DNA from: Anaerolineae bacterium
Lineage (GTDB): Bacteria > Chloroflexota > Anaerolineae > B4-G1
Reading direction: 5' to 3'
NCBI GenBank assembly: GCA_030620125.1
Contig: JAUXFI010000049.1
Span: forward strand, 1 to 10,826
DNA length: 10,826 bases
The translations under genes were made by a program, and so were the position numbers. How positions within the stretch are numbered: the first letter of the stretch is position 1; the number at the start of each line of letters is the position of its first letter. The notes below the pieces were generated by a model. That model was not told the origin of the DNA. It saw nothing but the letters and a program-made list of their open reading frames with translations, and did no database searches. Below are positions 1 through 6,349 of the stretch, in pieces.

Positions 1-1760
1 GTCAGTTCGACGTACTCCACACGGCGGGCGATTTCATCGGCGACCGCACGGCAGCGACGAGAGACCAACGCCAGCTTGGCGCCGATGCCGGCACCGTTGC
101 CCACCTGGACGAACCGCTCGCGGGGCAGCAGCGGGAACATCCCCACATCCAACGCGCTGCCCACGTCCAGATAAGTGCCGAAAGCCCCCGCCACCACCAC
201 CCGTTCGATCTGCCCTGCCTCCAATCCGGCCTCGCCCAGCAGTACCTCAATCCCAGCGTGGATGGCCGCCTTGGCTAGTTGAATCTCATTCACGTCCTTG
301 CGGGTGATGACCAAGTCGCGGGGAGCATTCCGTTCACCAGCCGGAACAAGCAGGAACTCGCCCCCCCTACCCTTACCACGCACGCGAGGATGGCTGTCGG
401 GTCTCATCGCGCCATTGGCCCCCAGCACGCCGACCTTTCGCAGTTCGGCCACAACGTCCAGCACGCCGGATCCACAGATACCCACAGGCGGCGCGCCGTC
501 AACCGTCTGGTACTCCACCCGCTCGCCAACCAGACGCACCCACTCGATCGCGCCCGGCGCGGCCCGCATCCCGTCGTGGATATGGGCTCCCTCGAAGGCC
601 GGGCCGGAGGCACAGGAGCAACTCAACAGCCGTCCTTCCACGGCCAGGCTGATCTCTGTGTTGGTGCCAATGTCCAGACCCACAGTGATCTCGCGCGCCT
701 CGTGCATACGAGTTGCCAGGAGCATGGCCACGTGATCCGCGCCGACGAAGCCCGCGATATTGGGCAAAAGATGGACGTTCGCGCCAGGGGACAGAGGCAG
801 CCCCAGCTCCCGCGCCTTGAGGTCATAAGAATATGCCAGAGCAGGCACGTAGGGGGCCAGCCCCAGTTGAGCCACCGGCAACCCCAGCACCAGGTGATGC
901 ATGCAGGTGTTACCCACCAGCACCGCCTCGACGATCTCGGCGCTATCGCGCCCAACCTGCCCACACAATTCGCGTGCCAGGTCGTTCAGCCCGCCGACGA
1001 GAATACGCTCAAGCTCCCGTGCCTGAGCCTCTCCCCCCATCGCGTAGGAGATGCGGGCCATCACATCTTCCCCATAAGCGATCTGGGGATTCATCACGCC
1101 CGCGGCAGCCAGCGTCTCGCCGCTCTCCAGGTCCATCAGGTAGGCGGCCAGCTTGGTCGTGCCGATATCAACTGCCAGCCCCAGCAGCGAGTCGCCGGCC
1201 GGAGCGACGGCGACGATCTCGCCATCTCGAATGACGACACGGGCACGCCATTCACGCTCACGCAGTAAGGTGGAGAGTTGGCACAGCGCCCTGTAATCGC
1301 ACCGCTCGACGACTACAGAGTGCTGTTGGTGGAGAGCCTCGCACAATCGTGTCGCATCGGCCCGCAGGTCGGCCAAGCTGGGCGGAGCCAACGTCACGTC
1401 AAAGGCCCTCGCGGCCGGGTCCAGTTCGACCGCCCGCTCGCGGCCCTCGATCTGCGTCCGCTGCGGAGCCGTGACGGAAGCCGGCGGAACGTCCACCCGC
1501 GCGTCGCCCAGCACGCGGGTCTGGCAGGCCAGCCGCAGACCACCGGTCACGAAATCACATTCGGCATCTGTGGCCGGCGTGACCTGACCGGAGACGATAC
1601 GCACGAGGCAAGTCCCACAGCCGCCCGTGCCACCGCAGACAGCGCTCAGCCCCACGCCAGCCTGGCGGGCAGCCTCCAGCAACGTCGTGCCCGGCGCGAC
1701 ACGCGCCCGCAGGCCCAGAGGTTCAAAGTCCACAACGAGTTCGTCGGTTTCGTTGGTCAT
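1..1760 (-). CDS. RACo-type corrinoid activation protein: [2Fe-2S] ferredoxin plus ASKHA ATPase domain (DUF4445), partial at C-terminus
   Basis: This reading frame is open from ATG at 1760 to the left edge (586 codons, no stop), so the C-terminus is missing; comparison with the family suggests only a few tens of residues are lost. Residues 1-100 form a plant-type [2Fe-2S] domain with C42, C48, C51 and C79 in the expected C-x5-C-x2-C...C arrangement. Residues about 120-190 form a linker/middle domain. The ASKHA part follows: phosphate motif AVDIGTTK (195-202), a VGNTCMHH segment (282-289), a second LDIGTNTE motif (362-369), the adenosine motif GICGSGVLD (427-435) and VAGAFGTYLDVGSALDVG (523-540). 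Known members (RACo, RamA relatives) are cytoplasmic and use ATP hydrolysis to drive reduction of inactive Co(II) corrinoid proteins to Co(I). It begins 9 bases after the B12-activation-domain gene, with only a weak GAGAG ribosome site, which suggests translational coupling. The corrinoid partner is not in the window. Family assignment is strong; the actual corrinoid substrate is unknown. Confidence 0.93.
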   Translation of the reverse strand, partial: MTNETDELVVDFEPLGLRARVAPGTTLLEAARQAGVGLSAVCGGTGGCGTCLVRIVSGQVTPATDAECDFVTGGLRLACQTRVLGDARVDVPPASVTAPQRTQIEGRERAVELDPAARAFDVTLAPPSLADLRADATRLCEALHQQHSVVVERCDYRALCQLSTLLREREWRARVVIRDGEIVAVAPAGDSLLGLAVDIGTTKLAAYLMDLESGETLAAAGVMNPQIAYGEDVMARISYAMGGEAQARELERILVGGLNDLARELCGQVGRDSAEIVEAVLVGNTCMHHLVLGLPVAQLGLAPYVPALAYSYDLKARELGLPLSPGANVHLLPNIAGFVGADHVAMLLATRMHEAREITVGLDIGTNTEISLAVEGRLLSCSCASGPAFEGAHIHDGMRAAPGAIEWVRLVGERVEYQTVDGAPPVGICGSGVLDVVAELRKVGVLGANGAMRPDSHPRVRGKGRGGEFLLVPAGERNAPRDLVITRKDVNEIQLAKAAIHAGIEVLLGEAGLEAGQIERVVVAGAFGTYLDVGSALDVGMFPLLPRERFVQVGNGAGIGAKLALVSRRCRAVADEIARRVEYVEL

Positions 1761-1769
1761 AGCACACTC

Positions 1770-2450
1770 TCACACCCGCCAACGACAACGCTCGCGCTTT
1801 GAGCAAAAGTCGCAGGTAACTGCGTCGGGCCGCATCTCGGGCCCCAATCCAATGACGAAGGAGATGGACTTGCACGGCAGCATAAGGCAGCTTTCGGTCA
1901 GCCGGACACCGATCTCCTCGGCGAGTATCAAGTCGAAGAACACCCGCTGCTGCTCGATCGGCCATCCCTCCTGGCCTGGGCTGGCGCGCATACCCGTGCC
2001 CAATCCACGCGCTGCGGCCTCATCCCGTATCCGGGCGACGACTGTGCCAGAGACCTCCCCAAGAGCGGCGATCCCGGCGCCATCCAATGCCAGCGCCCGC
2101 ACCATGTCGCCAGCGGAGAAGAGGGCGGATACCTGTTCCTCCAGCGCCGGCCCTATGGTACACACAGCAAGGGTTACTTCCGTCGCGCCCGCCAGCGCCC
2201 GGGCCACCAATGGCCCCGCAAAGACCTCCCCCCCCTCCAGCACCACCCGTTGGCGTTGGAAATCGCGCACGGGCAGAGTGACGTACAGCGCGGCAGGGGC
2301 AAGCAATGCCTGTGCTTTGTCAAGCACACCCCGTGCCGCCGCAACAATGTCGGGGCGGGCGCGGGCCGGGTCAACACCCTGCCCGCGCAGCACGTGTGTC
2401 ACCTCAAGCGAGGGTTGAAAATCAGTGAGGATGATCGGGTAATTATGCAC
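1770..2450 (-). CDS. Vitamin B12-dependent methionine synthase activation-domain-like protein
   Basis: A 226-residue soluble protein starting at GTG 2450, with a modest AGGG ribosome site and the sequence MHNYPIILTD at its N-terminus. Recognisable features of the MetH reactivation-domain superfamily are CTIGPALEEQV (97-107), a helical region around LALDGAGIAALGEVSG, and RASPG (155-159) followed by W163, which resembles the SAM/corrinoid-facing RASPGY segment of MetH. It lacks the rest of methionine synthase, so it is a stand-alone activation module. The C-terminus ends with KSISFVIGLG and a C213-x2-C216-x5-C222 cluster flanked by basic residues, which may bind an Fe-S cluster or zinc (inference). 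Stand-alone proteins of this type commonly sit beside RACo-type activators and corrinoid methyltransferases, as here, where the activator starts 9 bases downstream. The likely role is interaction with or reduction of a corrinoid protein; the precise reaction is not known. Confidence 0.85.
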   Translation of the reverse strand: MHNYPIILTDFQPSLEVTHVLRGQGVDPARARPDIVAAARGVLDKAQALLAPAALYVTLPVRDFQRQRVVLEGGEVFAGPLVARALAGATEVTLAVCTIGPALEEQVSALFSAGDMVRALALDGAGIAALGEVSGTVVARIRDEAAARGLGTGMRASPGQEGWPIEQQRVFFDLILAEEIGVRLTESCLMLPCKSISFVIGLGPEMRPDAVTCDFCSKRERCRWRV

Positions 2451-2470
2451 CGAACCCTATCTTTGCACTG

Positions 2471-5233
2471 CTACAGCGCATCCGGCCCAGAAACCGGTTG
2501 TACGGCTGCCTCGACCTCACTCAGCAACTCGGCGACGGAGAAAGGCTTGGGGAGAAAACTGGCGACTCCCAGGGCGACGAGGCGCTTTCGCCCCTGCTCC
2601 ACATCCGTTACGTGAGCCGAGATCGCAATGATGGGAATGGCCTGCGTGATAGCATCCCGCTTCAAGTGGGTCAAGGCCTCAAAGCCATCCATCCCCGGCA
2701 GGCGCAGGTCCAGCAGGATCAACTCGGGCCGGTGGCGACGGGCCATCGCCAGCGCCTCGTAGCCATCAGCAGCCACCAGGGGAGTAAAACCAATACGGCG
2801 CATCGTCGCCGACAGCAGTTCGATCGCGTCCGGTTCGTCATCAACGATGAGCACGTGACCCTGCCAGGTCAATGCCTCCTCGACGCTCCGCAACAGGCTC
2901 TTGACATCCACGGGCTTTGTCAGGTAATCCACGGCTCCCAGATCACGAGCAGTTCCGTCGTCGGGCACGACAGTCATCACGATGACGGGAATATCGGCTG
3001 TGATGGGGTTCTCCTTCAAGTTGCGGAGCACCTCCAGACCCTCGACGTCGGGGAGAATCAGATCCAGAATGACGAGGTCAGGTCGTTTCTCCTCGGCCCA
3101 GGCCACAACGGGAAGCCCCTTGGCCAGAGAGAGCACCTTGTATCCGCCCCCCTCCAGTTGTGTCTCGACCAGGTCCGTCACGTTGTGATCATCATCTACG
3201 ACCAGGACTGTCCGCAGGCGCGCCACCAAACGCGAAGGAGGCTGGCGACCTTCTTCCTCTGTCTCAGCAGATACGGGCAGGATGAAGGTAAAAGTGCTTC
3301 CTTCGCCCGGCTCGCTCTCGACCCAGACCCGACCATTGTGCATCTCCACGAATACCTTGACGATGGACAATCCCAGACCTGTCCCTCTGCTCTCCCGAAC
3401 CAGGGGATGATCGGCCCGGTAGAAACGCTCAAAGACGTGTCCCAGGTCCTCAAGGGCAATACCGATGCCTGTATCCCGTACATCCACACGTACAGCCCCT
3501 TCGACGGAATATGCCCGCACGTGGACCTCGCCACCATCGGGGGTGTAGTGGATGGCATTGCCGATCAGATTGGTCAACACCTGGATGATCCGATCTCGGT
3601 CGGCCATAATATCGGGTATGCCTCCGGCGACCTCGTAGATCAAGGTCTGCCGCTTGGCCTCGGACTGGCCAGCCAGCGCATTGACCACGTTGGCGATCGC
3701 CTCACCGATTTGCATAGGCCGAGGCTCAAAGCGGATGCGCCCGGTCTCAACCCGCGAGATGTCCAGGAGGTCACTTATCAAAGCAGTCAGCCGGTCGGCG
3801 TTGTCCCTGATGATGTTCAAAAAGTGCCGCTGCTCGTCATTGATGGGACCAACGGCCCCCGCGTGAAGAAGGTCAGTGTACCCTTTGATGGCGGTCATCG
3901 GCGTGCGCAGTTCGTGAGAGACAGTGGACACAAACTCGCTCTTGGCCCGATCTGCCTCTACCTCCTTGGTGACGTCACGCAGGATGGTGACAACCCCCAG
4001 AGAATCGCCGCTCCTGGTCAGCACAGGAGCAAGATGAGAGTTAATGACACGATCACCCACGCCCAAGGTCACCCTAAAGGCCTGGGGCAGTCCTGGGTCA
4101 GGGGTGCCCAGAAACATCTCCATAGCGGCAACTGCCTCCTCTCTGCCCTTGGCATCAAAGCTGGAGAAGAGATCTCTAAAACCCTGGCCGCTCAAGTCCC
4201 CATCAGGTAGGCCCAGAATGTGTTTCGCAGCCGGATTGATCAGGATAATTTGCCCTTCAGTGTCGTTCACGACGACGCCATCTGCGATGGAGGCGAGAAT
4301 CGCGTGACTCTTGGTCGCTTCCTCCTGTTGGTGGCGGAGCATCTGGCCCAACTCTTGAGACTGCTGGCTGAGGAGGCGATAGACTTGAGCGTTGCCAATG
4401 GCCGTGGCAATCTGGCCGAGAACAGCGTGAAAGAGCCGCGCGCAGTCAGCATCAAAAGCTCCCGCGCGCGAACTGGCTACGGCCAGCAGCCCCTGAAACT
4501 CGCCGGTGGCAACGAGAGGAGCCACGATCAGGGAGCCTGCGCTTGAGCCGACCAGCGTCCTTGCCCACGCCTCTGTTTGCTCTATCTGCAGATCGTCCAG
4601 AATCAACAGCGGCTCAGGCTGGCCCAACTGCCATGCAGAAGGGAGTGCGTCCAGAGAAATCTCTTCGCCGTCCCAGGCAATCTTCGCTTCGGGTTTGACC
4701 TGTCCAGTCGCCCCATCCACCAAAAAGATCGCCCCGCTCTCTGCAGCGATCGCTTCCGTCACCTCAGCCAGAGTCCTCTGGAGTAACCTGGAAAGGTCAA
4801 GGCCGGAGGCCAGCTCCCGGGTGATCTCGTAGAGAGACTCAAGTTGAGACTTTTCAACGTCCAGTCGCTCCACCTGACCAGCAAAGTAGAAAGCCACGGC
4901 TGCCATCAGATCGTTGAGGCGACGGTTGGCCGCAACCATATCTTCTCCCGGCGACAGCAGGTCTCGAGTCGCTTGAGAAAGGCCGTCGGCGACGGACAAA
5001 AGTTCGGTGGGAGTAGCCCCGCGCTCTCTCGTCTCTCGGTCCGCCCACTCGTGGACCTTTGTAGACAATGCCTCAGACTGGTCATCTGTCAAGGCCTCGA
5101 CAAGAAGATGCCAGTAGGAGAGATGTTCTTCTGCAGAAACATCGTATGCCGGCAGTCCTTGAACCGCCGCCAGCCATCGCGCCTCGAGCTCTGCCTCGTG
5201 CTGGTGCAACCACAAGCCGAAATCCCAGCTCAT
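2471..5233 (-). CDS. Cytoplasmic hybrid sensor histidine kinase with RsbRD-like, GAF and PAS input and two C-terminal receiver domains
   Basis: A 920-residue protein with no signal peptide or membrane helix. Domain order: an RsbRD_N-like helical region (about 1-120), GAF (about 135-285), coiled-coil linker (285-310), PAS (about 310-425), HisKA with SHELRTPM (439-446, phospho-acceptor H440), and HATPase with N-box NLIGNAIHYTPDGG (555-568), G1 DTGIGI (587-592), F-box VFERFYRAD and G2 GTGLGLS (617-623). Two receiver domains follow: REC1 (about 675-788; D680-D682, acceptor D724, T754, K773) and REC2 (about 793-910; D798/D799, acceptor D842, S872, K896). Both receivers look phosphorylation-competent and there is no DNA-binding output, so phosphate probably passes to an unlinked partner. 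The ATG at 5233 is chosen because GAGGAG lies 5 to 10 bases upstream, overlapping the end of the preceding gene, whose stop is only 1 base away. A longer frame to 5506 runs through the upstream gene and encodes no recognisable domain. Co-transcription with corrinoid activation genes suggests, but does not prove, a link to C1 or redox sensing. Confidence 0.95.
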   Translation of the reverse strand: MSWDFGLWLHQHEAELEARWLAAVQGLPAYDVSAEEHLSYWHLLVEALTDDQSEALSTKVHEWADRETRERGATPTELLSVADGLSQATRDLLSPGEDMVAANRRLNDLMAAVAFYFAGQVERLDVEKSQLESLYEITRELASGLDLSRLLQRTLAEVTEAIAAESGAIFLVDGATGQVKPEAKIAWDGEEISLDALPSAWQLGQPEPLLILDDLQIEQTEAWARTLVGSSAGSLIVAPLVATGEFQGLLAVASSRAGAFDADCARLFHAVLGQIATAIGNAQVYRLLSQQSQELGQMLRHQQEEATKSHAILASIADGVVVNDTEGQIILINPAAKHILGLPDGDLSGQGFRDLFSSFDAKGREEAVAAMEMFLGTPDPGLPQAFRVTLGVGDRVINSHLAPVLTRSGDSLGVVTILRDVTKEVEADRAKSEFVSTVSHELRTPMTAIKGYTDLLHAGAVGPINDEQRHFLNIIRDNADRLTALISDLLDISRVETGRIRFEPRPMQIGEAIANVVNALAGQSEAKRQTLIYEVAGGIPDIMADRDRIIQVLTNLIGNAIHYTPDGGEVHVRAYSVEGAVRVDVRDTGIGIALEDLGHVFERFYRADHPLVRESRGTGLGLSIVKVFVEMHNGRVWVESEPGEGSTFTFILPVSAETEEEGRQPPSRLVARLRTVLVVDDDHNVTDLVETQLEGGGYKVLSLAKGLPVVAWAEEKRPDLVILDLILPDVEGLEVLRNLKENPITADIPVIVMTVVPDDGTARDLGAVDYLTKPVDVKSLLRSVEEALTWQGHVLIVDDEPDAIELLSATMRRIGFTPLVAADGYEALAMARRHRPELILLDLRLPGMDGFEALTHLKRDAITQAIPIIAISAHVTDVEQGRKRLVALGVASFLPKPFSVAELLSEVEAAVQPVSGPDAL

Positions 5234-5234
5234 A

Positions 5235-5660
5235 TCACTCCTCGTCAGAGCACTCGGAACCTTCGCCCGCTTCGATCTCGGCCCCGCCGACGACAGGCAG
5301 CAGGAGCAAAAAGAACGCCGCGCCACCCTCCGCCAGCGAGTGCATATCCTCGACCTTGCCCAGGTACTCGTCTGGAGCACCGGGCTTGTGACGGTAGATG
5401 CGGCCTTCCGACTTGACCTCCGCCACATACCGATCCGGCCCGAAACGATGGCTGTAGACCTTGCCGTCGCCCAGGCGCACCTGACCCAGATACTCGTCGG
5501 GGCCACGGCGGTGACGGTAAACCTTGCCGCTGTCCAATTCTACGCGGCCCAGGTACTCATCCGGGCCGTGACGGTGCAGGTAGACTTTGCCGTTTTCAGG
5601 CTCGACCCGGCCCAGGTACTCATCGGGCGCGCCGGGCTTGTGACGATAGACTTTTCCCAT
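5235..5660 (-). CDS. Five-fold repeat beta-rich protein (GKVY/GPDEYLG repeats) with short hydrophobic patch and acidic tail
   Basis: A 141-residue protein with a near-perfect ribosome site (AAGGAGG, 6 bases before ATG 5660), so it is certainly meant to be translated. Residues 2-105 are five repeats beginning at G2, G24, G45, G66 and G86. The consensus is GKVYrHr-GPDEYLGxVe, probably a beta hairpin per repeat, suggesting a closed flower- or propeller-like fold. The first and last repeats share the longer HKPGAPDEYLG version. The repeats are followed by a 12-residue hydrophobic patch (AAFFLLLLPVV, about 114-124) between glycines, too short for a normal transmembrane helix, and a Glu-rich C-terminus. 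It resembles small bacterial proteins named '4-fold beta flower' proteins; I recall this family only loosely, so that name is tentative and the function is unknown. It is the first gene of the kinase/corrinoid-activation operon and is 1 base from the kinase start. Confidence 0.82.
   Translation of the reverse strand: MGKVYRHKPGAPDEYLGRVEPENGKVYLHRHGPDEYLGRVELDSGKVYRHRRGPDEYLGQVRLGDGKVYSHRFGPDRYVAEVKSEGRIYRHKPGAPDEYLGKVEDMHSLAEGGAAFFLLLLPVVGGAEIEAGEGSECSDEE
5346..5657 (-). repeat. Five in-frame tandem repeats of 60-66 bases within the beta-repeat protein gene
   Basis: Direct repeats with starts at codons 2, 24, 45, 66 and 86 (spacings 22, 21, 21, 20 codons). On the plus strand the recurring core reads cccaggtactc/gccgtg-type sequence and is clearly related between copies. 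Copies 2 and 3 are the most alike; copy 4 is the most diverged (RFGPDRYVAEV). This pattern indicates internal duplication of one hairpin-coding unit. Confidence 0.85.
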
Positions 5661-5707
5661 CGGTATCCTCCTTATTTCTCCAGTGTGTAACTATCAGACG
5701 GAAGAAC

Positions 5708-5801
5708 CCTTGCGAAGGTTTGGTGAGAACTTTTGGGCCAAAAGTGTCTTTGCCTACCAAAAGTTGCCCCGGCGACAAGGCCTTTCGCAACCTTCGCAAG
5801 G
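5708..5801. repeat. Long-spaced inverted repeat with inner hairpins in the divergent intergenic region
   Basis: A perfect 13-base inverted repeat, CCTTGCGAAGGTT (5708-5720) and AACCTTCGCAAGG (5789-5801), encloses about 68 bases. Inside lie AACTTTTGG (5728-5736) and CCAAAAGTT (5757-5765), a perfect 9-base pair, and a tight alternative hairpin, CTTTTGG-G-CCAAAAG (5730-5744). The two inner pairings are mutually exclusive. It lies 48 bases upstream of the beta-repeat gene start, probably within the leader of the minus-strand operon. It could be a regulatory leader structure or a small palindromic mobile repeat. No T-run follows on either strand, so a simple intrinsic terminator is unlikely. Confidence 0.7.
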
Positions 5802-5830
5802 ATGGCCGAGTAGTTAACCCAATAAGAGAG

Positions 5831-5859
5831 ATAGTACAACAGAGTCTCAGTTTGGGCAA
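5831..5859 (-). promoter_or_regulatory. Candidate promoter of the minus-strand corrinoid-activation/kinase operon
   Basis: Read on the minus strand: TTGCCC (5859-5854), 17-base spacer, TACTAT (5836-5831), four of six matches in each box to the sigma70 consensus. A start near 5825 would give a leader of about 165 bases containing the long inverted repeat. Prediction from sequence only; moderate to weak. Confidence 0.4.
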
Positions 5860-5880
5860 GTCAAGTGAGCATGGTATACT
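5852..5880 (+). promoter_or_regulatory. Candidate promoter of the small membrane protein gene
   Basis: TTGGGC (5852-5857), 17-base spacer and TATACT (5875-5880) form a good sigma70-like promoter. It is followed about 55 bases later by GGAG (5924-5927) and ATG 5936. Its -35 box overlaps the -35 box proposed for the minus-strand operon. Confidence 0.55.
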
Positions 5881-5935
5881 CTGCAAAACACGAGACGCGA
5901 GACGTGACTGCACAATCTGCGCTGGAGACAAGTAG

Positions 5936-6349
5936 ATGAACCATCGTCACGCTACTCTCTTGCTGGCCCGGCTGGCGCTGGCCGTGGTGTTCTTCTTCAA
6001 CGTCAGTTGCGCACTGGCCTTCATCGCCAGGCCAGAAGCCTATACCCCCGGCTTCGAGATGAGTGGGATCCCAGGAGAAACACTCATCCGTGGGATGGGC
6101 ATCCTGTTTCTAATGTGGAACGTGACGTACCCACTGGCGATCTGGAACCCCTGGCGCTACCGCTGGCTATTCCTGATCATCATCGCGCAGCAAGCAATCG
6201 GGCTGGCGGGCGAGACGTGGATGCTGCTGACGCTGCCACCAGGGCATGCCACACTGGCGCTGACCGGGTGTCGCTTCATCGCCTTCGACGGCGGAGGATT
6301 CATAGCGCTGCTGGTCACTTTTGCCCTGATGTGGATCGCGTGGAGATAG
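5936..6349 (+). CDS. Small four-helix integral membrane protein, function unknown
   Basis: A 137-residue protein with four predicted membrane segments at about 8-30, 50-70, 76-99 and 116-136. Charged or polar loops carry ARPEAYTPGFEMSG, WNPWRYRW and GCRFIAFDGGG. The short basic N-terminus (MNHRHATLLLAR) suggests that the N-terminus lies in the cytoplasm. I do not recognise the family; the size and topology are in the range of DoxX-like or similar small membrane proteins, but no diagnostic motif supports naming it. The start is set by GGAG eight bases upstream and by the promoter at 5852-5880. The last 35 bases overlap, in antisense, the 3' end of the MFS gene, so the two genes converge with no spacer. 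Confidence 0.8.
   Translation: MNHRHATLLLARLALAVVFFFNVSCALAFIARPEAYTPGFEMSGIPGETLIRGMGILFLMWNVTYPLAIWNPWRYRWLFLIIIAQQAIGLAGETWMLLTLPPGHATLALTGCRFIAFDGGGFIALLVTFALMWIAWR

Noticed and set aside
279..1268. Plus-strand open frame of about 330 codons near the left edge
   Set aside because: Lies opposite the RACo-type gene, whose frame is open for 586 codons with Fe-S and ATPase motifs in order.
2498..4210. Long plus-strand open frame of about 570 codons opposite the histidine kinase
   Set aside because: Antisense shadow of a high-GC gene: no recognisable domain and low-complexity His/Gln-rich composition. The minus strand encodes a complete kinase with all motifs.
5234..5506. N-terminal extension of the kinase to an upstream start
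   Set aside because: The extension is rich in Arg/Ser/Trp, matches no domain and lies over the repeat-protein gene; GAGGAG before ATG 5233 gives a better start.
5346..5657. Regular repeats that could be mistaken for a CRISPR array
   Set aside because: The units are contiguous, in-frame and coding, with no unique spacers of constant length and no cas genes nearby.
5620..5931. Minus-strand open frame of 103 codons crossing the inverted repeat
   Set aside because: No ribosome site, overlaps the start of the repeat-protein gene, and its sequence is set by the palindromic DNA.
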